The notes under the pieces: generated by a model | What the model was told of the DNA's origin: nothing | The model's input: only the letters and a program-made list of their open reading frames with translations | Databases searched by the model: none | Part shown: positions 52,390-63,107 of the stretch, piece after piece | How the letters are laid out: each line of letters opens with the position of its first letter | Numbering within the stretch: the stretch's first letter is position 1 | NCBI GenBank assembly: GCA_038373865.1 | Contig: JAXGGA010002023.1 | Span: 1-64,000 of the forward strand | From: Uloborus plumipes | Lineage: Eukaryota > Arthropoda > Arachnida > Araneae > Uloboridae | Length of the DNA: 64,000 nucleotides | Direction of reading: 5' to 3' | Translations under genes and position numbers: made by a program

Positions 52390-53466
52390 ATTTCACATTA
52401 ACAATAAGGATATTGTTGGAAATTAAGAATTTTTTTCATGCTTTATTTTCAGCGAAAACCAAATATGCAAGTTTCTAAAATTAGGCATAATAGTCCAAGA
52501 ACTAGCAATGTCAAAAAAAACCAACTATTTTAAGACGTCTTGCTCTTTAAAATATCTTTCGCTACGCTCTTCTAAACAGCATACCGGGTATTTGGCGCAT
52601 AGGTGCAAGGCCTTTCGTCTCAGGACGGATTTCCGTCTTGACGAAATCACAGAGACTGACATCGGGACGGAAAAAAACCGATCTCATTCCTTCATTTCTT
52701 TTTCCAAAGACATAAAAATAAACGAAACATAAAATTGGATTTCTCTAAGACATCCTTAAACTTGTTAATGTTTACAGGTTTGGCTTAAAGTTACCATTTG
52801 GGTTGTTTTTCACGCTTTTTGACGTCAGTCTCGATTTTTTATGCATTTCGAAATCAGATTGCATCTGCCTCAGTAACGGTCTTCCACTTTCGTTTTCTGT
52901 GTGATTCTACCACATGAATATCTCTAATTTTGCGCTTGCCATTATTTTTTCCTTATCTCATGTTCCATATTCTACAACATGCAACTTGCACGATCGTCAT
53001 TTTGCCACGCTCCTTCGGGAATTTCAATGCAGCTGCATCCAAGTTGCGTTTAGCTGGAGCAAAAATATCCCCCCCCCCTAAAAATTTATCACAGATATTT
53101 CAGATGGCAATCGAAATTTGGGAATTTAGGCTGCAAAATTATGCAATAGTCAGGAAATGTGAGTCACCAAAACTCATAACTTATTTTCATCATTTTTGAA
53201 CCAAAATTTTGGTGATCATAGTTAGTTAAATGTCATATTTGCGTATAAAAAATGAAATCAACCCTTTGCATTCATTCTTTTCTATCATTCTTAATTTTGT
53301 GCTTTTTCAATTAAATTTAAGCAAATTTCAAGAATCTGATCCATAAAAAAAAAATTAAATAAAACCTTCACTCTAATATTATCGAAAAGCTAATATATTT
53401 TGATTGTGGACCTTTTTTCAATCCCTGAGGATACGATTCTGAGCCTCATTCCTTTCTCTAGCGTTA
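52390..53466. other. No recognised gene; old array at right edge
   Basis: AT-rich. From about 53400 the sequence resembles the minus-oriented degenerate array and continues after the hAT element at 56483. Confidence 0.4.
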
Positions 53467-53596
53467 CCAGATATCCCGAAAGCAGAATACTGCTAAATCG
53501 GCGACGTACGTCGCAGAACAGACATCGGGGCTGCAGAACAATTCTGTTCAAAATTGAGCAACCAAAAAAAAAAAAAAAAAACGAATTTTTTCACTA

Positions 53597-54755
53597 GAGA
53601 ATCGCAGGGGCGCAGGTTTTCAATTTAAGTTTTGCAGGTCTTCACATTTTATCCGCAGAACTTCAGTGACCACACTTCGTAGCATATATTAGATATTCAG
53701 TTATGTTTAAAACCATGTTTCCTCATGACGGGATCGCGGGGACGCAAGCTTTGCTTGAAATTCTTCGGGCTTTCACATTTTGGCCGCAGAACTTCAGTGA
53801 CGAAGCGTGTAGTACAAATAGTTTTTCAAATTATGTTTAAAACAATTAATTCTTCTGCGTTAAAGAGTCGCGGGGAGCGGAATTCGTTTGAAGTTCTGCG
53901 GGGGGCCTACACATTTTATCCGCAGAACTTCAGTGACGAAACTTGCGGTACAAATTAGATATTCGACAATGTTCAAAACATTTTTTTTCCTCGTGAGAGA
54001 ATCGCGGGAGGGAGGGGGGTACTCGCCTGAAGTTTCGCGGTCCTTCACATTTCGGCCGCAGAACTTCAGAGACGAAACTTGCAGTGCATATCAGTTATTC
54101 AAATGATATTTAAAACTATTAACTCTTCCTGTTGAGAGAATCGAGGGGCACAGACTTCGTTTAAAGTTCTACGGGCTTTCACATTTTGGCCCTGAACGTC
54201 AGCAACGAAACTTCCAGAACAAATTAGCTTTTCAAATTTTCTTTTTAACAATAAATCGGTACTCATGAATAAATGGCAGGAGGGGGGGGGTGTTCACTTG
54301 AAGTTCTCATTACGTTTTGACCGCAGAACTGCTGTGACGAATCTTACAGAACAAATTAAGATTTAAAATAATTTTTCCTACGGAAGAATCGAGGGGACAC
54401 AAGCTACGTCTGTAGTTCTGCGGGCCTTATCATTTTGACAGCAAATTAGTATTAAAAACAATTTTTTCTGTGAGAGAATCGCGGGGGCAAAGCTTTGTTT
54501 TTAGTTCTGCAGCATTTCACATATTGCCGCAGAATTGCACTTACGGAACTCGCAGTGAAAATTATTTATTCAAATGATGTTTAAAACAATTTTTTTTGCG
54601 TAAGAGAAACGCGGTGTGGAGGGGGGGGGGGTCTCCTTTCAAGTTTTTCGGGATTTCACATTTTGGCCGCAGAATTTCTGACGGAGCTTGAGCTAAAAAT
54701 AGTCATTCAAATTATTTTAAAACAATTTTTCCGCTAGAGAGAATCGCGGGGACGA
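53597..54755. repeat. 133-bp tandem array, nine to ten units
   Basis: GAGAATCGCGGGG-type anchors occur at about 53597, 53730, 53865, 53997, 54135, 54270, 54383, 54473, 54604 and 54737, mostly 131-138 bp apart, with two shortened units. Each unit holds a GTTCTGCGGGC..TTCACATTTTGGCC block and CGCAGAACTTCAGTGACGAA. It lies inside the hAT-type element. Confidence 0.88.
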
Positions 54756-54998
54756 AGTAATTAGATTTGAAACAAATAACTTCATGCTAAAATAAGCATC
54801 CCCTCCCCCCAATCGGAAAAATGTTTTTTAACATTTGTTCTGCGATCCGGAAATTAGTTAAAATCCCAATAGCCGAGCTTGAACTTATAGAACTTGAGTT
54901 TTTTGAACTGAATTTCTGAACCGGTGATGAAGTATATATATGGTAAGCATTAATAACATGATTATAAATATATTTGTCAAACTAAAGCATTTAAAATA

Positions 54999-55778
54999 TC
55001 TATATATATAAAAGAAAGTCGTGTTAGTTACACTATTTATAACTCAAGAACGGCTGTACCGATATGGCTAAAAATTGGTGAGTAGGTAGCTTAGAGCCAG
55101 GAGACGGACATAGGCTATAATTTATGTGTGTCAGTTACATAAAGAGAAAAAATGTCTTACGGACTTCGAATTTTTACGAAGCCTTTTTTGACACCTCCAT
55201 GGCTGAGCGACATAAAGCACACGTTCTGGCAGTTTCCGGAGCGCAGTAAACAGGTTGTAAGTTAGCGGTGCGTTGAGTGTTATTTGACTTTTTGTGAAGT
55301 AAATTATAAACAAACGCGTTACTTCTCTTGAAATTTATATGTGATAATCTGTCAGAAACGATTGCTCATTCCGAGGATCCCGCTGATCCCGACCGATATG
55401 CCGTTTGAATTTAAAAGACTTCAATTTCCGATCCGTCTTGCATTTGTCATGACCATCAACAAATCACAAGGCCAATTCTTAAAAGTTTGTGGTTTGATTC
55501 TAAAACATCACTGTTTAATTATATGTGGCATGTTCACGGGCCGGAAGACCATCTGCGTTGTTTATTTTTGCGCCTGATAATAAAACAAAAAATGTTGTGT
55601 ATCACAAGGTACTTAAGTGAAGAGTAACCTATGTACTGAAATGCAGAAACAATAATGAATGATTAATGTAAGTACTTAATTTTTTTTTTGTATTTTCTAA
55701 TAGTAAAAAACTTAATAAATTCAAAAATTTGCTTATTTATTGCCTTTAAGGCGGAACAGAGTTCGCCGAGTCAGCTAG
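54999..55778 (+). mobile_element. Helitron, non-autonomous, copy A
   Basis: 5' end TCTATATATATAAAAGAAAG after A. The 3' end has a hairpin (GGCGGAACAGAGTTCGCC) 7 bases before CTAG, followed by T. These are the diagnostic Helitron ends. 780 bp. It carries a fragment of the helicase gene (next entry) and closely matches copy B at 60171-60966. Confidence 0.9.
55341..55620 (+). pseudogene. Helitron helicase C-terminal fragment, frameshifted
   Basis: Encodes [20 protein letters not shown] and [19 protein letters not shown], the Pif1-type helicase region around motif V of Helitron RepHel proteins. After LKHHC a deletion relative to copy B removes the SHGQ codons and shifts the frame, so motif VI (YVACSR) is lost from the reading frame. 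Only the last ~95 residues of a protein normally over a thousand long are present. Confidence 0.85.
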
Positions 55779-56249
55779 TAAATTAATAAAAATAAAGTAG
55801 AAGTATTTGCTAACTTATGAAATCTTTCTAATTCAAACTCTTCATAGAAAAATGAACCAGGGTGGGCCTCATTCTTTTCTTATGGTAGTTAATTTGAACT
55901 GTTGGATGTCCAATCTGTTACAGTCGATTTCATGATGAAAAAAAGAAATTTTTTCTTGAAATTGCAGACAGACTTACTGTTTGAGGCTGTTTATTCCACT
56001 TTATGCTTGTTCTGTGATTCTAACTTTTCTTTGTGATCATGAAGATATTTTAAAGGCTTATTTGTCCACTCTGTTACACAAAGTGATCAAAATATTTAAT
56101 ATCCTTCGATAAATGAGTCATGAACTAGTTATTTACACTTCATTATACACAAAAAATTGAAACTCAATAAAAAAATATGATTAGTTGGTGGAAATTATTT
56201 CAATTGATAATATTAATATAAGTAAAGAGTTTCAGACATGATTTGTACC

Positions 56250-56254
<5 letters not shown>

Positions 56255-56296
<42 letters not shown>
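56255..56296. repeat. (AT)n microsatellite
   Basis: About 20 uninterrupted AT dinucleotides inside the hAT-type element. Confidence 0.9.
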
Positions 56297-56299
<3 letters not shown>

Positions 56300-56482
56300 C
56301 AATTTGGTTGTGTTTCATTAAATTCTAAATTGCAGTACATTATATGAAAAAATAAGAAAACACTTTTTGGTAACATTTTGACGGTAAATATATAATGCAT
56401 AAATCTATCTTGCAGAACAATTTTGGGCAAATAATTTTGCGTTGCAGAACATCACTAAGTATTCTGCTTTGGGGCCAGATAT

Positions 56483-57000
56483 GTCGTGCAATCGCTTTTT
56501 AAGACATCATTTTTGAAAAAAATTTGGGCGAGTGCCTTCAAATCTCCTCTCTCATAACAGCACTAAAAAGTTTTAAACTATTTTTAAAACTGCAATTTTA
56601 AGGAGTGAGAAAGTCCCTGAACATTCCATTCCCCTAACGTTATCAAATATGTACTATACTTTTGTTAGTACAGCTGTGATCTAGAATAACTTCCGAGGTT
56701 ACTACTTCAGTACCTTCCTTTCCTAACATTATCGGAGATCGTCTAAAATTTCGATTTGATAACTTCAATTTTTAAAAACTGCACGGAAGAGTACCTACAT
56801 TCACCTAATCTTTAGATAAGCTACACCTCATTCTGATATCACCAAAGATCGTCTGAAATGAGCTTTTTAGAACTCATATTTCGAAAATCCCCCCTCCCCT
56901 TTTACTTGAATATACTTAAAACTGTGATCTAACTACTAAAAATAAAATATGTACTAAACCCTCCAGTTTTGACACAGTAAAATCAATAAGTATTTGTCCC
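56483..57000 (-). repeat. Degenerate short-unit array
   Basis: Segments such as CCTAACATTATCGGAGATCGTC, CTGATATCACCAAAGATCG and AACTTCAATTTTTAAAAACT recur at roughly 90-120 bp. Same style and orientation as 21700-25140; the target of the hAT-type element at 53475. Confidence 0.55.
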
Positions 57001-57709
57001 CCCCCTTGAGCACGCATGTAGGGTGGGGGGTCTCAAATATTTTCTGTCTTAGAAGCATGGCCAAACTTGCACCCATGATCTGGTGGCTGAGAGTAGTTGT
57101 ATTTTTTACTGCACATCACTCTTGAACTAGAAAAAATTGTGATTTTAAAGGCATTTTAGGACAATTCCACATCAAATCATTCATGAAAGAAGAGCTTTTG
57201 ACCTCACCAGTTCCGATTTTAGCAAAAATTGGTGTGAAGAACGCATATGACAAGATAAGTAATCTTGCACAGTTTTATATTTCTACTTCAAAAATTGTAC
57301 AAAATACAGAGCTGTTAAAAAACTGATAGAACTAGCACTACTGTCATACTTCTGACTTACCCCTTTGTTGTTTTTCCTCCATCTAATCGATGCTCAGATG
57401 CACATGGGTCATTCCATGTCAAGTGTCCCAAATTTTCCGAAAATCCCCACTCGACCCCCTCCGATTTCGATGGAAATTTGTTTTGGATGTACATATAAGA
57501 CTTGCATGAAGCCATACCAAATTATAGCTCCATGAGCCCTATGGTTCAGCCAATATAAATTATTTTGCAAAGGCCTCTTTTTCGTGTTGTGAAAAAAGAG
57601 ATGATTATTCTAAGATGATTATTTGGCTCAAATTTGGTGATTCTGATCACTGCTTAGAGTAGAATAGCCTACTTGTGTAACAAAAGCTCATTACGCTGTA
57701 GATTTTTTA

Positions 57710-58200
57710 CAATTTGCTGCCAAAGTTGGTTAAAAATCATTATTTGGCAAATTTCGATCACACATAATCAGCTTGTATCTGCTGAGAGAATGACTTCCTG
57801 AAGCTAACTCTTTCCTCGTTTGTAGCCTGATAGTATTTCCGAAATGTGTGCAAGTGGCCTCTTGATAGCTCAAATACTTGCTGAATTTTTTCCGTCAAAA
57901 ATGCTTTTTCTCAATTTTGTCTCAATTTCAAAGGGCAATATCACAAAAGGGTCATCAATTTGCTGCCAAAGTTGGTTAAAAATCATTATTTGGCAAATTT
58001 CGATCACACGTAATCAACTTGTGTCTGCTGAGAGAATGACTTCCTGAAGCTAACTCTTTCCTCGTTTGTAGCCTGATAGTATTTCCGAAATGTGTGCAAG
58101 TGGCGTCTTGATAGCTCAAATACTTGCTGAATTGTTTCAGTCAAAAATGCTTTTTCTCAATTTTGTCTCAATTTCAAAGGGCAATATCACAAAAGGGTCA
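57710..58200. repeat. 246-bp direct tandem duplication in left foldback arm
   Basis: CAATTTGCTGCCAAAGTTGG occurs at 57710 and 57956. The following ~240 bp (including GCTGAGAGAATGACTTCCTG and GGGCAATATCACAAAAGGGT) are repeated almost exactly. The right arm has only one copy, so the duplication arose after or independently of arm formation. Confidence 0.9.
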
Positions 58201-60170
58201 TCTTGCATTCAATTTTCTTTACATTATTGGAAAGAGCTCACTTTTTCTGAGTAAAAAATGTTTTTTTTTTATTTTTGAGACAAACCAATTTTCAAAGGAT
58301 ATTGCAGATCAAAAACATATACTTATTCCATGTGAAATCAAACAAAAAATGACATAGACCTTAAAAGTTCATGTCAATTAGTTCTATAAAAACTTGCAAG
58401 AGCTATTGTATTTATGTTTTGATACAAAAATCCTTTTTAGATAATTTGAATGTTAGTTTTTGTGTGTGTGCCTCCGTAAAAACTCAAGAAATGGCGAAAA
58501 ATAAAGTTTCGTTTTTACAAGAAAAATTATTTTTTTCTCGCTGCTAATAGAGCTTGAGTGTTTTCCTAGGTGCTATTTTAAAGCTCTTGGAACAGAATTT
58601 CAGATGATATGTCCCTTGGCAAGGTTGAGGGTCCACAATATTTCAAGGTCATAGAAAGCATTGTTTGTTTGTTTTTTCCATAAATAAATAAATAAATAGA
58701 TAAAGTAAATAAATAAATAAATAAATAAAACAGTTAATATGGTGTATATGTGATAAAAAAAATTCATAATGGGACTGCAAAGACATTATTCTAAAAAGCA
58801 ATAACGAAAGTTTTTGATAGAGCTGAATTTTGCAATTATTTCTGCCATGTAATTGATAACAACGGTAATTGAAAATATGATAAGTAATAATTGAAATCCC
58901 ATTCTTTATATTGCCGAGGATGTGGCTAGATATTCAGCCTACGATTGCAACGGGCCCATAATGAAAAAATGATGAAAAATGGGACAATGCTTTTTATGAC
59001 CTTGAAATATTAATGACCCACAACCTTGCCAAGTGACATATCATTCGAAATTCTGTTTCAAGAGCTTTTAAATAACACCTAGGAAAACACTCAAGCTCAA
59101 TTAATAGCGAGAAATAAATTATTCTTTTTGTAAAAAACGAAACTTTTAACTTTCGCCATTTCTTGAGATGTACAACAAAAACTAAAGTTCAAAAATATCT
59201 AAAAAAGGTTTTTTTCATGAAAACATAAGCATAATAGATACAATAGATCCTATAAATTTTAAAAGAACCAATTGATATGAACTTTTAAGGTCTATGTCTT
59301 CTTTTCTTTGATTTTACGTGGAATAATGTGCACGTTTTTGATCTGCAATATCGCTTAAAAACTGGTTTGTCTCAAAAATAAAACCCATGGTTTTTACTTA
59401 CAGGGCGAGGACTCAGTCACCTTTCTCACCTTTAGTCACCTTTTAAAATTTTGGTCACTTTTTGTCACCTTTTGTAATTTCTGTCACCTTTTTAAACCTT
59501 TCTTGAAACGTGTTTTAGAAAAATCTGTTTTTGATGAATAAAATCTTTGAAAAGTATGAAAATTCTTTTCCTTACCTAAAAATAAGTGGAAGTTTGGAAG
59601 AAAAAAAAAGCAAAAATCTGTCATGCAACCATTAAAAAAGTGTTTCAACTGTAGCTCATTCACAAAACAAAGACGTCTAGAAGCACCTGTTTAAAACTTT
59701 CAAGTTGTTTATTTTCAAACTTTGGAGATTCTTATTGTTTTTCATACTGTAAAACTTTTTTGCAAACGCTAGATTTGAAATGTTTTTTTTGGCTCCTGCT
59801 AAGATAATTTTATTATTTAAGATTCGCTGATGATCCCGAATAATATATTTCAGTTTCTGATAGTACTGAATATCAAATATGTTCACATTGTTAAGGTAGG
59901 TTTATGGTCACCAGTTTTTTCGATCTCTTGACCTGTAATGGGTCCCCTTCCACATTACAAATCTGCATTCTGTGTTTATTATTATTTTTTTACAACTCTC
60001 TCAGTTAAAAAAAATGTCAAGTTTTAAAATTTTAAAAAATCTTTGGTAAGCAATCTTGCTTAGTGATGGCTCACTGTGACATATCAGTTGACGAACCGTT
60101 GCTTTGCCTTCCACTACTTGTAGAAATTCAGAAATGATCCGCCAACATTAGAAATTGCTTTTTAATGAAA

Positions 60171-60966
60171 TCTATATATATAAAAGAAAGTCGTGTTAGT
60201 TACACTATTTATAACTCAAGAACGGCTGTACCGATATGGCTAAAAATTGGTGGGTAGGTAGCTTAGAGCCAGGAGACGGACATAGGCTATAATTTATGTG
60301 TGTCAGTTACATAAATAGAAAAAATGTCTCATTGAATTCGCCTTTTTACGAAGCCTTTTTTGACACCTCCATGGCTGAGCGACATCAAGCACACTTCCTG
60401 GCAGCTTCCGGAGCGCAGTAAACAGGTTGTAAGTTAGCTGTGCGTTGAGTGTTATTTGACATTTTGTGAAATAAATTATAAACAAACGCGTAACTTCTCT
60501 TGAAATTTATATGTGATAAGCTGTCAGAAACGATTGCTCATTCCGAGGATCCCGCTGATCCCGACCGATATGCCGTTTGAATTTAAAAGACTTAAATTTC
60601 CGATCTGTCTTGCATTTGTCATGACCATCAACAAATCACAAGGCCAATTCTTAAAAGTTTGTGGTTTGAATCTAAAACATCACTGTTTTTCCCATGGTCA
60701 ATTATATGTGGCATGTTCACGGGCCGGAAGACCATCTGCGTTGTTTATTTTTGCGCCTGATAATAAAACAAAAAATGTTGTGTATCACAAGGTACTTAAG
60801 TGAAGAGCAATCTATGTACTGAAATACAGAAACAATAATGAATGATTAATGTAGGTACTTATTTATTTTTTTTTTTTGTATTTTCTAATAATAAAAAACT
60901 TAATAAATTCAAAAATTTGCTTATTTATTGCTTTTAAGGCGGAACAGAGTTCGCCGGGTCAGCTAG
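60171..60966 (+). mobile_element. Helitron, non-autonomous, copy B
   Basis: 5' TCTATATATATAAAAGAAAG after A; 3' hairpin GGCGGAACAGAGTTCGCC, then GGGTCAG, then CTAG followed by T. 796 bp. Closely similar to copy A over its full length, with a longer helicase fragment. Confidence 0.92.
60513..60803 (+). pseudogene. Helitron helicase C-terminal fragment, frame open
   Basis: An open frame gives [32 protein letters not shown] (motif V) and [20 protein letters not shown] (motif VI with the arginine), ending at a normal-looking C-terminus (KTKNVVYHKVLK). The Rep nuclease and helicase motifs I-IV are absent. It is a remnant carried by a non-autonomous Helitron, not a working helicase. Confidence 0.9.
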
Positions 60967-62620
60967 TTAATGAATATTTTTGTTGGAAATTTTTTTAATA
61001 TATTTCGCTCTGCAGAAAATTTTGTCAGGTAAAATTTTTTATGAATTTAAAAGTTCTTTGATGTTGAGTTGAACTTTTTAAATTGTATTATTGCGTGTCA
61101 TGCTTAAGGTTAAAATTTTTCTGCATGCTGTGAATATTTTATACATTTTTTAAACTTTTTTTGCAATAACATTAGTTATTATGATTTTTTAATAACTTCA
61201 TTTAAAATTACTTTTTATACCTCTCACTGCAAAAATTAATGACTAATCCATTGGAAGAAATTTTTTACACGTTAAACATGTAATTTTGCTGTTGTATGTG
61301 AGGATTTGGTTAAATTAAAAAAAAAAATTCACAGCACAGTGCTCACAAGACTTAAAATATAAATTAAAAGTTTTCTCTATTCAGTATTAGACATGTGTCG
61401 TTGCATATTTTCAGACCCCCCCCCCCCCCCCAAGCAAAAGACATTAACACTTTTATTCATATGAATAATATCTTCAGTTTTATACTTCAACATTATTTTA
61501 TTTTTACCTTGTAAGTTATCATTTGGTTTTTTCATTTATTTTTTCACTCATTCTCTATTGTCAATACTTTTTAGTGAACATTTATGCTTTGTATTTAAAG
61601 AAACAAGAAAAATAATGCTGATGATTTTGCAATGAGCTATTAAAAATATGAAAAAAGTAAAATATGTTCATTAAATACATTGTCATTATCTTTACTTCAT
61701 AATTTCAGGTGTTAATTTAATTGATTTTGAACATAACATAGAGCTTACACTGAAAGTTTTTTGAAAATATGTCCTAAAATGGTTTATTCGGAATCTAAGT
61801 CTTTTAAAATAATATGTTAAGCCATTTTGGTAAAAGTCGGAAAAAAGGATAATCGTTTTCTGCTTTTTTATTTCTTAACAAATTACTTTTCGTCACCTTT
61901 CAGTTACTTTTTGTCACCTTTTAGTCACCTTTGTTTTAAAATTTGTCACCTTTCTCACCTCTTTCAAAGACCATCAGCAGTCCTCGCCCTGTACTTAAGA
62001 AAAGTGAGCTCTTTCCAATAATGTAAAGAAAACTGAAATTCAAGATGACCCTTTTGTGATATTGCCCTTTTATATTGAGACTAAATAGTAAAAAAGCATT
62101 TTTGACAGTAATTTTCACTTGAATAATTCAGCAAGTATTTTAGCTATCAAGATGCCTTTTGCACACCTTTCGGAAATACTATCAGGCTACAAACGAGGAA
62201 AGAGTTAGCTTCAGAAAGTCATTCTCTCAGCAGATACAAGCTGAAAATGTGCGGTTAAAATTTGCCAAAAAACGATTTTTAACCAACTTTGACAGTAAAT
62301 TGTAAAAAAATTGCTTTGTTACACAAGTAGGCTATTCTACCCTAAGCAGTGATCAGAATCACCAAATTAGAGCCTAATAATCATCTGAAATCGCGAGCAA
62401 TAAAAGCACAAACTTGGCGATTTGGTCCATTTTTTTCACAACACGAAAAAGAGGCCTTTACAAAATAATTTATTTTGGCTGAACCATGGGGCTTATTTAA
62501 CTACAATTTGGTATGGCTTCATGCAAGTCTTATGTACATCCAAAAAAAATTTCATCAAAATCAGAGGGAGTCGAGTAGGGACACCTCGGACACTTGACAT
62601 GGAATGACCCACATCATTTG

Positions 62621-63100
62621 TGATTGCCTGCTTTTGCCTGCTAGAGGGCGTGCCTATATGCAAATGAGAAACGTGCCTCATCAAGATTGGCCGTTGCCTT
62701 TGGCAAGTGTATGGGTGGGGCCTTACTGTTGGCGTCTTGATGCAAATTAGGTTGTTATATAAGCGTGGGCTTAGCCGAGGGGGACTTCACTTGACTTACT
62801 TACTATTTTGTTGTATAGTTTCTTTTCTGTAGCGGGTTGCTACTTTTGAGTTCGCTGGTCTGGCTTACCTGCAATGGATCTACTTTTGGCTCCCCACTTC
62901 GGTGTATGCTGTAGTTGACCACTTTCTTTGAGCGTTGTAGGCACGTGGACTTAATTAACAGAAGGTAGCCATGTTTTAAAGTTGAGGTCGTGTAGGGAAG
63001 TTGTGATACCATTGCTCATTTAAAAGTTTTTATTTGTTTTTAATTACGTCTTAGTTACAATAAATGTGGTGATTGTTTTTTAAGTACTAGTCTGCATCCA
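62621..63100 (+). mobile_element. Candidate solo LTR
   Basis: Less AT-rich than its surroundings. TG start and CA end (TGATTGCCTGC..GCATCCA), with CATCATTTG present at both edges (62612-62620 and 63099-63107), so part of it may be a target duplication. A TATA box (TATATAA, 62755-62761) and a polyadenylation signal (AATAAA, 63059-63064) lie in the order expected for U3-R. The duplication is longer than usual for LTR elements, and no internal region is present. It could instead be a different kind of insertion or a promoter fragment. Confidence 0.4.
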
Positions 63101-63107
63101 TCATTTG

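Larger units (their letters stand above)
53475..56474. mobile_element. hAT-type element built from 133-bp tandem units
   Basis: Exact octamer CCAGATAT at 53467-53474 and 56475-56482. Left end CCCGAAAGCAGAATACT and complemented right end CCCCAAAGCAGAATACT differ at one base. GCAGAAC motifs recur at both ends and through the interior array. It contains a Helitron (54999-55778) and a (TA)n tract. No transposase frame. The superfamily is inferred from the 8-bp duplication. Confidence 0.85.
59401..61991. mobile_element. Element with CAGGGCGAGGACT ends nested in foldback arm
   Basis: Left end CAGGGCGAGGACT and right end AGTCCTCGCCCTG are perfect inverted repeats. A 6-bp flank TACTTA is exact on both sides (59395-59400, 61992-61997). 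Subterminal TCACCTTT motifs are repeated five or more times at each end in the same orientation. The interior is AT-rich without a transposase and holds Helitron copy B. Confidence 0.85.
57407..62610. mobile_element. Large foldback (palindromic) element with nested inserts
   Basis: The ends GGGTCATTCCATGTCAAGTG and its inverse are flanked by ACAT on both sides (57403-57406, 62611-62614). Almost the whole left arm (57407 to about 58690) returns in reverse complement in the right arm (about 58970-59400 plus 61992-62610). The centre is a TAAA-rich spacer. Without the 2.6-kb insert at 59401-61991 it is about 2.6 kb with ~1.1-1.3-kb arms. No coding sequence. Confidence 0.85.
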
